Source: Onthophagus taurus (taxonomy: Eukaryota; Arthropoda; Insecta; Coleoptera; Scarabaeidae). From it: a stretch of 64,000 bases of DNA. A program made the position numbers and the translations under genes. The notes below the pieces were generated by a model that was not told where the DNA came from, did not search any database, and saw only the letters and a program-made list of their open reading frames with translations. Shown in pieces: positions 11,321 to 25,603 of the stretch (its first letter is position 1; every line of letters begins with the position of its first letter). The stretch is taken from contig NC_091966.1 in the NCBI RefSeq assembly GCF_036711975.1, positions 13,089,501-13,153,500 on the forward strand, in the 5' to 3' direction.

Positions 11321-12350
11321 CAGTGTGTCCCCGGATAGGTGAAACGACTCTTTTAAAAGGTAAAATTTTTTCGATATTAATTGTCATCTTTTGGGGTTTA
11401 GCCCTGCTTGATTAACGACTAATTTTGAACATATTATCAATTTTTAAAAAACAAGTGAGCCTTGACAGTGAAAGAAAAACTCTTTTTGTGGCAGGTAAAG
11501 TACCTTTTCTGTTTATAGTACGTGAAATTGTTACTAAGAAGTTTTGTTCAGAATGAAAAACTATGGGCATATGCAAATTTTCGGATTGATCGGTCTACTT
11601 TGAAAAATCCATATCAAAAAATTTCATTTCTAACAAAGACTGCCATGGAAAAACAAAATTGCTTTCCTGTCACTGTTAATCTCTCAAACTGTAATTTAGT
11701 AAACTTAAAGTGTTTTTTAAACAGAATGGTAACATTAGAGGAAAAAGTTTACGTGATTCAGTGTTATGGAACCGGGAAAAAACCGATTATTGCTTTATTT
11801 TGTGAAAAATTTCCAAATACTGGAATTAAAAGAAGTACTTGTTGGCGTTTAATCAAAAGATTTCTTACAGCAGGAAGGATTCACTCTAAGAAAAAAAAAA
11901 TTATGATGAAACTGATTAACTATGATTAACTGTTTTCCTTTGTGGGCGAACACACACTTAATTTCTTGTGAACATTTTCAGAACGCTTTGTTTATTTCTC
12001 CCGAATATCTGAATCTCAAAACAAAAAGTCGTAATAAAGTACTATTAACGAAAATAATAAATAATGGGTTTTATCAAAGTAGGCTGATGAAAATTTGCAT
12101 ATGGCCATAACTTTTCATTCTGAATAAATTTTTTTAGTAACATTTTACCATACTGTAAACAGAAAAGGTACTTTACCTGACACACAAGAAGTTTTAGCTT
12201 CAGTATCAACACTCACTTGTTTTTTAAAATTTTAAAATATGTTCAAAATTAGTCTTTAATCAAGCAGGCCTGAACCCCAAAAGATGACAGCTAATAGCGA
12301 AAAAAATTTACATTTTATAAGAGTCGTTTCACCTATCCGGGGACACACTG
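11321..12350. mobile_element. TA-flanked mariner-type element with ~200-bp inverted repeats
   Basis: The element starts CAGTGTGTCCCCGGATAGGT and ends with the exact complement, with TA on each side (11319-11320, 12351-12352). The arms remain similar for roughly 200 bp, including AAAAGATGACA and CAAGCAGG words. The 1,030-bp body contains the N-terminal helix-turn-helix of a mariner-like transposase but no catalytic part, so it is a non-autonomous deletion derivative. Confidence 0.85.
11726..11929 (+). pseudogene. Mariner-type transposase N-terminal helix-turn-helix, truncated
   Basis: The frame begins MVTLEEKVYVIQCYGTGKKP, continues with FCEKFPNT and RSTCWRLIKRF, and ends after 67 codons. This is the DUF4817/HTH domain that opens many insect mariner-like transposases: a LEE+V first helix, the FPxxxxxRST linker, and a WRLIxRFxxxGxI recognition helix. 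The open frame extends upstream to 11522, but that part has no similarity I recognise. No DDE domain follows. This is a relic, possibly still able to encode a DNA-binding peptide. Confidence 0.75.
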
Positions 12351-12359
12351 TATATATTT

Positions 12360-15300
12360 TGAATTATTGTTGGGTTAAGTTTAACACTATTATTAACTTT
12401 TTACTATTTTTGTTAATGATAGGGTGTTTAATAGTATTGTAATCGCTAAAACGGCGTCTATTACAAAGTGCAACTCTTTGTTTTTTAATGATGACTGACC
12501 AAAAATTGGCCTTCGAATTAATGTGGAATTAGTATTCAAATTGATTTTCGTACCATATTCAAACTTCTCAAAGCATTTATACAGGAAATTTCCTACAATG
12601 GAATGCCGAGGGAATAACTGCACTCTAACATAATTCCTGACAAAATGGCAAAAATTTTATTTACAAAATTGTATTTGTAGATCTAACGTAATAATTTTAT
12701 TATTTGAATATTAACAGAGACAATAAAATATATATTTCCCACAATACAATAAAACTGAAGTGTTAACCCACATGGTAAAAATTCATCATTCGTTGCAGCA
12801 GATCACGAAGTCATCCAACTTAAGTTATTGCCCATTCATTTTGTGTTGCGTCCCACGTTTTTTACCATTCCTTTTTCGGCAGAAAATAACGAGAAAGAGT
12901 CGACATGGCGAGACTCTGATCTTAGGGCCTGGGTAACTCGAGAAGAAACCGTAACACCTTCCACGCGACATCTCCGCGGGGGTCTGGCGTTATTTTTTGC
13001 CCCAAACGTCGCGACACGTCCGACCAGATTTTGCACACAGCAACTCGTATACAAATTAATCCAATTAATTGCGAACGGACCGATGAACATCGCAACTCAA
13101 ATATGCATAATATGCATATGAGTGGGTTATATATGAAGCGAGTACGTTTACCTGTTTATATCAACTCTTGAAAGTCAACGACGAGTGCGGTGGTTTGGTT
13201 TGCGTTTCTCCCTTTATGGATAATCCCGAACTGTTATTAGCGTTAATGGTGGTGTTAGTTTCACGTAATGACTAATCTAAAAGTGGCGTGATCAAGTTGT
13301 ACGACTCCAAGCATGAAATCCTATTAAGGGATTTTCCAACATTATTTATTTTGTTTTTTAACCCAACTTTTTAACCAACTAATTCACAAAACATATTACA
13401 AATTATTTTTTTCTGAATGAGATTGCTAGTTTCTTTGATTTAATTGTGATAAATTGGACCCTCTCATTATTGTTATTAAATAAATTGGATATTTTATAAG
13501 ATGTTAATGAGTTAGACATTACTAGTTAATTAACGAGGTATATTAAACGAATAGTATAAAATGATCATAAATTCAATTTAACGTCTATAAAGTTATACTA
13601 TAACGGCCATAAACCGAACTTTATAGCGTTTTTCCCAGCACTCAACAATTCATCTCGATTCCCCACGAACGATTTAACACCGAGATATAAAAATTTATCT
13701 AGAGATTTATAGATTGAAACGAATTCGAAGTCGAAACCTTTACGTATCCACCTCCAATTCTAGAAATCGCATTATGGCTACGTTTTACTTCTCGTAGTTT
13801 TTCATATGGAGCTACATATAATGTAATAGGTTGCACGTTCGGAAACTGGTCGATACTTTTGTTAACCTATGACTTTGCCGAGCACAATTGCGAAGATGAT
13901 TTATCGTTACGGTATTTGCCCCCTTTGTGCCATTGATATCATTTACGATATTATTATGGATGCAGTGTACTGGTCGGCGGTTGTTTAAGTTTGCATACAT
14001 TTAGAGGAAGCGGATGCAGTTCGCCTATAATTTATGGCCGGTACTTGAAGTCGCCGCCGGCTTTCTACTACAATAACAACGTTTGTAGAAAGCGTTCAGT
14101 GCGAATATAATGCATAAAAGCCGTTCTGACAACTATACATTATCTATATACCCCACTTTTATTGGAATTACACATCGTTCGACACCAAATCGAAAAATCT
14201 TGAATCATAATTTTCTCTAAAAAAAGAACTTTAGTACTTTTTTAACTGAAAAAAAAATAGCAATCGTCGTCCTGTCAAATGGTGAACATCCAAACGATAA
14301 TTTTACGATCGAAGTTTAATTAGTTCGAACTGATTGAAGCAATTATACTTCGGACGAGTTTCGTAACGGACGAGTCGATACGGTTGTAAAGGGAACGCGA
14401 AGAGTTCGAGAAGAGAGAACGGTAGTTTTGTTGGTGATTTAAAGGGGTTTCGATTAATTGGAAAAACGTAATCGACTGGGAGTAATGGAGCCATTTTGGC
14501 CCCCCGTCTTTATTATACGACTTTTTTTCTCCCCATCCCCGATAGGTAGTCTTAAATTGGAATTTTCTAGTCCGCTCGAACGGCAGCCTTCAAATTTATG
14601 GCCGTTATTTGCCGGAGGCGGAAAAGTTTTCTACCGATTGCATATTCGGCTTGAAAGAGAAAAGGGAGGGTAATTGCAATTACTTATCTCCAAAAAAATC
14701 GGCTTTCTAAGTCTATAAAGTTTAGTCAATTTAAGAATGAAAAAAACTTATTACTTTTTGAAGTACTTTCTAAATCTTAAAGTGATTTTAAGGTTTGAAA
14801 AACGACAGAAAAAATATTTCTTAAAATAATGTTAATAGAATCTTTTTCTATTCAACCAAACGCATTACTTTATGTATACGAAATGACCGAAAAGAAAGTA
14901 TATTAATGAAAAAATATTTATCAATGTATTTAATTATCATTAAAATCCAATGGTAATAAGAAGCCATAAATAAGTTAACAGGTTTAAAAAATAAGTTTGT
15001 GAGAGGAATGTCAACGGAATTCGGTGTAATGAAAACAACATCACATTTGGTCATTGAGAAGGTTGTATATTTCTTAATTCAGAAAGCTTCTAGAAGGTCT
15101 AATTTAAAACCTTTGTAGTGTTTTACAGAATATAATTAGATGGTTAATTATTTCACTCCCTTATACGTTATGGTTCATTCCAATTTTGAAAATTCTATTA
15201 TAAAATACGTTCGTACCGTCTTTATACTCGTAAAAAGAGTATAAAAGCTTTATGATTATCCATTTGGAGATATTATATTTTCTGTCTGATAGGAATGACT

Positions 15301-18300
15301 TACCCGTTTGTAATATTTTATTATGGCGAATATCTCTTTCTTTTAAAAATTCTAATATCTCTATCCACGAGACCGAATTACAACTATTTTCAATATCTAG
15401 TTAAACCAGTGAACAATTCCTTGTTTTTTAGAGTAATCGCTAGTCTAGCAGTAATCTATAATAAATGTCAGTCACCCTTTTGGGATGAAGAGAAGACCAC
15501 TGGAATGAAATAACTGAGAGAAATTACAAGTACAAGTTTCACAAGATCATCAACGTTCTATATGCTAACCATACCTTGTTTTCTTATAACTTACAAAGAA
15601 CTTTTTTCGCGTACATTTTTACACCTGATAAAACATGGAAGTTGAACGAGATCAGACTAACAACTGTTCACACTCCTCCAACAATTATATGCTGACATTA
15701 AGAAACCATAATATACTGAAAGGTTATCTGATAGGACTATTGGGATGAGCAAGTCTCTTAGGCTGGTCATACCTTGAATATCCAGTAGTTTTAATTTTGC
15801 ATAATCATAACAATCACGTAAACATCGTCAAGATTGGCTAGAATGTAGCCATTAGACATGACAGTTTGTGGTCTGTTCAAAACATTTTATAATACGGCCT
15901 ATGCTAGATGATAATGAATCCTGCTTGTCTCACATACCTGGCAAAAGCATATCCAAAAGCCTTCACTAAATCGAACATTGTAAAAAATTTTGAAGTAAGC
16001 AGCCTTTAACATTCATGGAAGTCGACTCTGTCACTCCATCAACCTCAACTGCTGGCACGATAATGGTTCTGGACATTCTACAGTTTTTTCTTCAGAAAAT
16101 AGTTTCCATGTATTGCCAATAAAATGTCAAATACCTTGAGAGGTAAATTAAAATTGATAGAAGTGTAAGTATAGATCGTAATTTATAATAATATTCTGAG
16201 TATTGTTTTTCATCTCCAATTTCTTCCTAGAGAATTCCTCCACATTAAATTATTTTCTTCATTTCTAGTTACTATAGAAAATGTCGAAAGATATTATTTA
16301 TTTTAAATTATTCGTTAGTAATTTTATCAATAAGAATCTGAAGGACTTTAATAATTAAGCACATGGGACCACGCTCATCATGACGATTGGATTACAAATA
16401 AACATAATTTTATAATTTCAATGATAAATATTTTGCTCACAAGTTGAAGGTACGAAAAATATAAGCAAATAACATTTTATATGGAATACTTTCAAAACAT
16501 TTAAATTATTATGTTGCATTTGAGCTTAAACCATTCGTAGGTAAGTAGATAATAAAATAGTGTCTAACTCGTAAAGCACTGGAAATAACAGAAAATGAAT
16601 TTACGACTCCCCATTAAAATTCTCGCATTATACATTCACCGTTTCATTTGGGCCCGTGGCTTTTTTCCTTCACGAAAACACTTCTCCTTCTCGGCTACTT
16701 TTCTACTTTGAATTTTTGAACAGTCGCCTTCAGGATGAAATATTCACCAGCCATTCTCCATATGAATAAATAAGACCACCGGGGACGGCCTTAGAAATAT
16801 GAATAACCCGTTCCCATGTTAAATATTTGATGTGCCCCTTTTAGGCTTTTAGGTGTTTTCCTTCAGGAACAGCTCAAGGGATCAGCGCATAGTCTCCAGA
16901 CTTCCGAAGTGAAGATAGAAATTGGTACAAAGTAGTATATTGCGGAGTACTTTGCATCTTTTCAACTAATAAGTTTTTGTCATTTTTTAAATGTAGAAAA
17001 AACAGTTATAACCTTTACGTTTATAGTTGTGGTTATTACCAATTAAGTTGAGTAAAAGCATTTGGCTTATATCCAACGTAGATCGTTTTAAATTAATTTC
17101 ATCGTGTCATTAGCTATCACAAGATCTGCAAGTATAAAACTAGGTCGATTTGCATAATTACTGCCCAGTACTCGCTGGTGTCTGCAATTACCAGATTAGA
17201 GCGGTTTGTATGATGCCACCATTACTTCAGGGACTCGCGTTCGCTCACATCAGAGAATCTCTACACGTTTCTATATGGTAATAACCGCGTTTAAGGATGA
17301 AGAATACTCGATTAAAACGACGACATTTCTCCTTTTTAGATCAAGCTTGCATAAATTGCCTTAATAATGGTCTCGGCACTAATGTCTCGTTTTCTTTTAC
17401 GTAACATGATACATTCTCAGTAAGTTTTTAGAAACATTGCGGTTTTAAACTGTTTCTTGCTTGGGAATTTGATACTTTGAATATTAATCGTTTAATAGAT
17501 GTTTAATGGCACCATAAAAACGTATTTATATCAAAAATTGAGTTGGTAATTTGAAAATATAAAATTATTATGCATATTAAATTCGAGTTTCTTGCATGGT
17601 TTTACATAAAATTTTATTTTAATGGTAATTATATGAACATATTCATTGAGAATTATTTTTTAAAGTTATTAAAAATAAACTAAGAATAAAAAATGATAAT
17701 TTAAGTGGAATCCTTTTTTTATTATGTAAATTATTTTAACCGAGCTCGCTCATATTCGATCCATCTTAACGCGTTTCATCAAACACAAGTATTCGCCCAC
17801 CACATGGCATAATAAGCAGAAAGGATATGATCGATAATCCACTTAGATGGTCGATAATTCGTAACGACAACACTTTTACTTCGGGTCCGATTAATGAATG
17901 ATTTATGGACGAAACGTCCAAGACGTCCACTTCAGAATAAGCCCTCATTTACAGGATAATCAATTTTATTGGCGAGCTCGCCGTTAACGGCGCGAAGGAA
18001 TAATGCAAATCGCGATTATTTACGCCCGATTTGGTAGGGAGCTTCGACCGTTTTCTCTTTCAGGATACACGAAGATGGTCATCGGGTGCTTGGCATGGTT
18101 GTAAAGGACGACGAAGTTGAAATGACGACGACGACGCCCGTCGATGGACCCCCAATCGCAAAATAAACGACGGGAGCGCGCCAACGCGGAACGCTAGTGT
18201 GAACATGACTGAGAATACGGCTTATCTTGTCGATATGCCTTTTCATTCACAATTAATGGTCGAAGCCGCGCGGCCTCGAATGGAGACTATTAAGAAAACT

Positions 18301-19140
18301 CAATGTATTGACGGGTTCATTATGCATACGATTGCGAACAAAATTCATCAATGTGTCCGTTCGTTTATTTATTTAATACTTACGTTTAGATTACTAACGT
18401 AGATGAAATGTCAAAACTGCCATTCTACTACTTTGCAAATATGATAGTAATCATAAGATCATAGTAGAATATTTTAGATATACAATTATAAAACAACTTA
18501 TAGATATCAACACTCAATATGGACACATGCCATTTTTAAAACAGGTTAAACATATGTAATAATTTTATAAAGAGTTTACCTAATTTGAAATAGAAGTGGT
18601 TGTAAGGTTACAAATGTATCATCGGTTACGGTTGTGCAAATTTTTTTGTCTATTTCATCGCTTTATTTGACTATTACTACGGATACATATACAACTAATA
18701 TTTGTTAGTGGTTAATTCGGATACGAAGCATTCGTTATATGTGATGTAACATTTATTAATTAACTAGCCAAAAATGGATTTATCGTGGCGTATTTGAGTT
18801 TGTATGAAATTGATAAATAATCGCCCAATCCTTGGATAACCACTTTATTTAATATTAGTTAATATTTATCAATATTTTATTTTAAATATGTATTTGTTCA
18901 CAATACAATTAACTGATATAACCCCTACACAGTTACTTTGAGACTGCTCAAAACCTAAAATGAAAGTGAAAGCTGAAGAAAATGTTAATTTTCTTAACAT
19001 ACTTATTTTGGTTAAGAGATTACACAACGCGAATGTTGTAGACTTCTAGAAGCAAATCAGATGGTATTATGATCACTAACATTTTCTGAGGCTGAACAGA
19101 GGCTCAAAGAATTTGTATCTAACTGATGAAATTCACCTAT
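12360..19140. other. Gene desert with GC-richer islands
   Basis: No gene is supported over 6.8 kb. GC-richer islands stand out at about 12830-13240, 13680-14140, 14290-14680 and 17750-18330. Each has several short conflicting frames on both strands. The word AATTTATGGCCG occurs at 14029-14040 and 14593-14604, both times followed by a GCCGG-rich stretch and then TTTCTAC. Homeodomain-type TAATTA/TTTAT words are common. These features fit regulatory DNA, but nothing proves it. The stretches between (about 14690-17740) are AT-rich with nothing recognised. Confidence 0.4.
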
Positions 19141-19243
19141 AATTATAGGCCGATTTCGCACAGCGAAACTTTACCAAGACCAAATCCTCCTGACCGATTA
19201 ATGCAATCCAGTGACTTACTTATTGTAAGTTAGAGACCTGAAG

Positions 19244-19944
19244 TTGTCGAAGATTGATAGAGAGGTATTGGCATCTCGCTTTCAGCAATGGAATTATGTA
19301 CACCCTACAACCCGTGTAACTGTTTATCGAAACAGAGGCGAAACATTTGCACAATTTTTCACGAAAGAGCAAGGTATTTGTTATTGTGATAATGTGCACA
19401 GACTATTTGATGAATTGAAAATAGATCATAGACCAAGTGAATGGCGTCTTTTTATCGATAGCTCTAAAAACAGTCTTAGAACAGCTTCACTTCATAATGG
19501 ACACACACTACCAACTACTCCACTTCCTCATGCCGTAAGATGACATGCTAAAGAATCATTTGTGCGCATATCAGCAAGTTTTGAGTCTAATTCAGTACAA
19601 TGCATTTCAATAGAACGTTTGTGCAGATTTAAAGGTAATTGCCGCAGTAAAGAAATTAACTAACTTCTACTTTTTAAGTATTGACTTACATTTCTATGAT
19701 TTTCAGGTAGTTGCTGTGGTTACTGGCGATAGAGCATCACTATGTGCCCAAAGACTGCCCTTCTAAAGAATTACGATACTGGTGCTTTCAATGTCTTAAA
19801 CAAGCCTCTGGTATTCACCCAGAATCTGTAATATTGCCTCCACTACACATCAAACTAGGTTTGATGGAAAACTTTGTGAAAATGTTAAATCCAGAAAGCC
19901 CAGCATTTAAATACCTTACCGAGCTCTTTCCGCAACTGTCGTAG
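19244..19944 (+). pseudogene. Decayed repetitive-family protein (transposon-associated)
   Basis: The first open part reads WNYVHPTTRV, then FFTKEQGICYCDNVHRLFDE and EWRLFIDSSKNSLRTA. The second part ends LPPLHIKLGLMENFVKMLNP...KYLTELFPQL. As I recall it, this is a very repetitive insect protein family often found in transposon-rich regions, in which EWRLFIDSS and LPPLHIKLGL are hallmark strings. Between them are stops, a frameshift and a deletion. A piece matching the conserved QWNxCxDLKVxA string is interrupted at 19635-19706 by a 72-bp segment with perfect GT...TTTTCAG intron borders. The gene is dead. Confidence 0.6.
19635..19706 (+). other. Intron-like GT-AG segment within the decayed gene
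   Basis: The 72-bp segment begins GTAATT after codons for ADLK and ends TATGATTTTCAG before codons for VVAVVTG. Removing it would rejoin a conserved block of the family. This suggests the copy descends from an intron-containing gene rather than from a processed transcript. Confidence 0.5.
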
Positions 19945-20226
19945 GCTAAACTAACAGCAGGCATATTTGTTGGCACTCAAATAAGAAAATTAATAAATAA
20001 CAATTAATACAAGCCAATGAAAGAGTAAAAAAATTAACGATATCTCCGGTAAAATACGTTCGATCATGGTGTCCATTGCTTCGATATTTATAGAATTAAA
20101 TGTTCTACAGGATAGAATAGTTAACTTTTTTGTTCATACATATGTTTTTTGTTACGGTGCGATGAAGTGTAAAAAAATGGGAAAAGTGCCAAAAAATCTG
20201 ATTTTGTTGAGTTGTTTTAGGCTGTA

Positions 20227-20756
20227 CACTGAGGGAAATATATTCTTGAACGAAGATTATTACTCTTGGCACAAGCTTATCATATTCTTGTATATCCACA
20301 AGAAGATCATTTTGTTAAGTGAAGAAAAACCACATATTCTCAAAGCAAGTATACAAATATTCTTAATTCTAAAGAAAACGAATTTTTAGTGAAAATAAAT
20401 CAATTAACTTGAAAAAGAGTATCTTAGTGTTTCGTCAACAATCCCATTTTCGTATCGAGAATAAATTTCTTATATCAAGAATAACGTCTCTTTCTTTTTA
20501 GAAAAACTTATTCATGTAATGAGTATTATAAATTATTGACGCAAGAATGAATTTTTTGATAAAAAGAATTGATATTCTCATATTATAAGTATATAAGTAT
20601 CTCATATTCTTCTAGAATATGAGATACTTCATTCGATAACATTTCTATTCTTAAAACAAAAAAATATTTTTGTTTTAAGAGTATCTTATACTTGTTTCTA
20701 AGAAATACATTCAAGAATAAATTTTCCTTGAAAGTCAAGAATAATTACCCTCAGTG
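20227..20756. mobile_element. MITE with CACTGAGGG ends and TA duplication
   Basis: The left end CACTGAGGGAAAT is mirrored by ATTACCCTCAGTG, with TA on both sides (20225-20226, 20757-20758). Further words TATTCTTGAA / TTCAAGAATA recur in inverted orientation inside. The core has strong hairpins, such as GTATCTCATATTCTTCTAGA followed by its complement around 20610. There is no coding capacity. Confidence 0.7.
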
Positions 20757-20759
20757 TAT

Positions 20760-23700
20760 AAAAAATTACGGAGGATCCCATTAACACCATCAATACCTCA
20801 AAATGTACGCCTATATCTCTACGTTCATGTCCATATAGCTACAGAAGCACACTATCCAAAATAAAAAATATACTAAACATGAACCGTTACTATGGTTTTT
20901 AATTTAAGATTTTCCACATTTTTGGGGATATCTCGAAAACTGGACGTGATGGAGAAAAACTGAAGACAGTTTCAGAATTAGCTTAAGATTCTACGTTATA
21001 AAAAAATGTTACAGTCTTCAAAATTTGTCTTGCAAACTAGTGCATTATTTCCAATAGTTTTTTTATTGTCTCTATCCACGCAATCGATTAAAATAACCCA
21101 AAGATGTGATTAAGCGACAGATTGTTCATGATAGCAACTTTACATCCTTCCTTACTCCTTGCAACGCGCTTTAATTACCTTCTGTTCACTATCAAAATAT
21201 TGCCATGTTTTGAGATACCTCAAAATCCCAATTTTGTGAAAGTGGTATTGAAGTCTAGTATAAAATCCAGGTTCAGAATTTGTTCAGCATCGTCCTTAGC
21301 TGACATAAGATCTTACAGTCTTCAACATCATCCTGGCTTTAACTTGGTGCAAATTACGCATATTGGATTCTGTTTCAAAGTAATTTGGGTAGTCATATTT
21401 AGTCTGCAACAATAGAAAATTAAAAATGATGTAGTACCATTTCAGTGATAACATCCTTGAACCTTGAAACAGAACTTGTTACTGTAAACATATTCAATTG
21501 ATGCGTACCGTTTCGTTGAAAAATACTCCCATAGTCCCATGTTGGTTTCAAATTTTAAGTGGGTGGCATATGTGATAAATCAACTAGTTTTAAACCAATC
21601 AAAAAATTTCATTAATTGCGCTTATCTAAAAAGATTAGGGTGATGTAAAAAAATCTTCAAAATTGCTTTTGAAAGAACTCCAGTTGAAAATTAACAAATA
21701 GTTGAAAAAATTAATGTAATGGGAGTACAATAGGTTAATATGTTTAAGAGTACGTTTTATAGTGTTCTTCAATTTTTGCTGCAGTGTTGTAAATAGAATT
21801 AGCTGCAGCATGGTGCTATAGTAGCTGAATCAAAGAAATTTTATGCTTATCATCGAACAATATCATATGTTTTAGTATACCAAATCTATTCGTGAAAAAA
21901 AGATTTTTCATAAAAAGTTTATCGAGTGCTATATAAATGTATATAAATCTCATTTTGATCTTACTAAATACAAAATGATTCCAAATTTGAACTACCAGGA
22001 TTCCCCACAACCTTGAAAATCATACAATATTAATTTGGGTGAACCTGAACCTGGTAGAATATGTAAAAGTAAGTGATTTATAACCAAGATGATGTTTATG
22101 GAAGTGGTGATGACACCAAGATGAGACCAATGGAAAAATAAATATTTTGATAGTTTATACCTATGATTGAAGAACTCCATAAAAAATTCGTGTGGAACGG
22201 CGACGTTTACCCTATGGGGCTGATGTTGCTAATGTCACAAGCAAAAGAATTCGGTCCGGACCAATGTTGACAAAGGTAATGACAAAGTTCATACAACTAT
22301 GATAAGGTTATTGGGATAAAGTTCATACATACAGGAATTTTTGTGCTTGGCACTCAACCAATGTTTTATGACATACACCCGGAAATCGATATTAAAGAAA
22401 TAAAATTAGCGAGGCTGTGCTTTGTATGATTAAACATTACACATTACACATCATTAAAAGTGCATGGCATAAAATAGAAGAAACAGTCCCCAGATAAATG
22501 TTATGTTCTTATAGCTCTCACTCTCTCTGTGATCATAGGAATTATCAAATACCCTGAAGTAAAAGTTAATTGCTCAAACTTTTTCGGTTTGGTGAAATTC
22601 AATTTTTTAAAATTATGAGTCAATATAGATATCTCTAAATAATAAAGTTTTTGAGGTTTACAAGTTTTTTTTACATTTATGAGAGAAAACTGTATGAGGC
22701 ACATTGATGAACCATCGACTATTGATAAATACCTCCTGCTTTATAAAGGACAACATCATGTTTGTCAATGTATATAAACAAAAAATGCTCGTTTGGGACA
22801 ACTTCACAGCCTTAGTGACCTTATACTGTATGATTTGGAAAGGATACCTATAAAATTGGCCAAATTCCAAATACAGCATGAGTACATTAAGAAAAGCTAT
22901 AGTGTACCTAAGGCAAAATCAATTGGCTGAGGAACTGGTACGTTTTGTCAATTATTTTAGATAACTGGTACGATCCGTCAGTTTAGTAGAATGTTTTTTG
23001 GAGCGAGAGACATATGTGGTAGAAAGCATGTTTTATACAACAACGTCACCTTTGTTGTCAAACACAGGTACAAGGTTGTAAGTTCTGTTCAAAAGAGTAC
23101 TTACACTAAAGCATCTTTAAGGACTGCTGAACCCCACAGTTGTATTATAAAAAGCTATACGTGTTATTAAAATAAAACTTTTTTTAGAACTAACTACAGG
23201 AATAAAATTGCATAAACGCAGTGAAATTGTGAACGATTAATTCATTGCATGGTCTCATATGCCATATATGAAAAAATGTTGGGTATTTTAAAAACTGCAG
23301 ATTTATGCACTTGTTGAATATAAAAAGGCTCAAGGTATTTGTATTTTTTTATTATTGTTAAATTATTCGATGACATGGTAAGTTATATAATGTGTAATGT
23401 GTGAAAGAGGTAGGTAATAGAGTTTGAAAATATCAACCGGGAGTGAAATTCCCATCCGGGAATAGTCTCTTGAAACGTTTGCAAGTTTGAGCGAAATTTA
23501 TCGGCTTATGAAAAGCAAAAGCGTCGCAATGTGGAAAATTGGCACTCGGCGTTGGCGAGGTGGGCGACACGCTTTGACGACAACGACGATTCAACGCACC
23601 CGACTCCGGCACCGGTTTCGACTTCGGCACCGGCGCCACTTATGAATAATTCAGCTCCATCGCTGTCGGATTCTCCCCTTTGCTTTTGTTCTGCGTATTG

Positions 23701-25590
23701 GCGATGTTTACCGATAGCGCGGATCAAGATCCGTGCCACGCATACCGATCGGTTTCGTCCCGAATTCTGGATTATGCCGTTCCTGTGTGACGTGAAAAAC
23801 GAACGGCTCAATTCGCGCGATCTGAAAGCTAAACGACCCCCTCGTCCGGAAAGTTATCGCCTTCCAGTCCGAATATTTCAATTTCTCGTTCGTTACTGGA
23901 ACGATTCTAACATTACCATAATTGCACGATGAAAGCACAAGGGATTTCTAATTCCAGACATTTCCTTAAATTTATTTACAACTTCATGTTCGATAGTACA
24001 CGCAACCCTCTCTACAAACGTACCTTTTTGATGGTTTTATTAGTTATTCAATAGTTTTTAAGAACTTGGTATGCATCATCTTGTCACGGGATATAAAAAA
24101 AACCGACCAACAATAGGCATACATAATAATCATCATTAGGGTGCAATCAAGGTATAACATCTGATGACGGGTTTTGTGAGAAGTGCGATCACCCCGTGGC
24201 CCCATTGCACCCGTACTCCGGTTTCGTAACAAATGCGTGTTCATACGGCACAATGCGATGCGTATCCGGAGATAGGGCTTGTGATTTACTGCCGGACCCG
24301 GTTTCTTTGCGTTGCAGATGCACTCGTTCGGTGGCCGGGGCCCGTTTTCTGATGTCTCGGATAAATTGTGCTCCCGACTATCTTGGAGTTTTATCGTCCC
24401 TTACACCGCCGAGCCACACGGAACGGTCTCACCGTTGGCGATAAATCAAGGCCGGTTATTAAGGCGCCCAACTCGCACGGAATCCAATAACTCCGCCCGC
24501 ACTCGATCAGAAGACGCAAAGCTTATTGACGATAATTTGTTCGAAAGAGACTTTTCTATTATTACCTGTCGAGCGGCGCACGAGACCAGCGCCTAATACC
24601 GTTGTAAATCGCGGCCTTTTCAACCGTTAGCCTACGATATTTACTGCCCTCACCGGCTTGATGAAAGCTTTATTAACTAATATGCTACATGGAGTAATTA
24701 TTTTTAACTACTACGTTTGTTTACGATACGTTATCGGATTTATTAAGTCTCGGTTCGCTGGTGCTATATGTTATAATAACAATTTAACATATTTTACAAC
24801 TTAAATGTATACACTCTATATATTCATGCGTCAAAGCTCTTTTTATACCAACAGTGTTTTTAATGAAGGTTGTCTATGTAAAAAGGTTTCTATTTATGTA
24901 TTTAATCTTACTCAACATTTCTTATCATCATATTTTATAAATACAGCTATTCAAATACGACCATTATTTTAATTACACTCTTTACGCTTCAGTTATTTAA
25001 CATCAACATAAAAAGCATTTTTTGTGGGATGATCCGCTTGATGACTATTTCAGTAGAAACAAAAACCGACGGCAGAACAACCCACTTCATTAAAGACTTC
25101 GCACAATCATTACATTCGATAAAAAGCCAGCCGGGGAATCACCCTCAACGAGGGACTGGCGGCCGTCGTCGACGTCGTCGTCTACTGGAGCAAAGTGCTT
25201 CCATGTAAAAAGCCATTCGAGATACACGTCACGGAGTGAGGTGGCGCATCGAGGTCCTCTTCACATTTCAATTATCCACCCCATCCCCTTTAACGCCCTG
25301 CCATCAGATGAGCTCAACTTTTTCGCTTAAAGCAACCCCCTAATGCGCTGAACCACTACGGCCGTGTTTGCGGTCTCAAAACTTTTTCTACGTTGTCATT
25401 TAATTAATTCAGAGTACGTGAGGCGATACCTAAAGCTCACAGAGCCGATACTAGTGAGTCATTCGCTTAGAGGTGAATTAGGGTGATGTCGTATCCCGTT
25501 ACTGGGATTAGGGTGGATAAATGTGAGATTAACAGTAACGTTGAAAACGAAAAAGTTGTTTGTCTCTTCTAATCGTTCTAGTAAAGGAAA
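20760..25590. other. Intergenic stretch with three GC-richer islands
   Basis: No gene is supported. Positions 20760-23420 are AT-rich with nothing recognised. GC-richer islands lie at about 23430-23910, 24150-24650 and 25030-25470. The first holds a 133-codon plus-strand frame (23531-23932) with a short Pro/Ala-rich tract. It is overlapped by equally open antisense frames and has no domain, so I did not call it. The islands resemble those at 12.8-18.3 kb. Confidence 0.4.
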
Positions 25591-25603
25591 AGAAAGTTTA
25601 GAA

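Noticed and set aside
12828-13121. Overlapping plus and minus frames of 97 and 84 codons
   Set aside because: They are mutual shadows in a GC-richer island without family similarity.
23531-23932. 133-codon plus-strand frame with Pro/Ala-rich tract
   Set aside because: Antisense frames are equally open in this GC-richer island, and no conserved motif or splice signals are seen.
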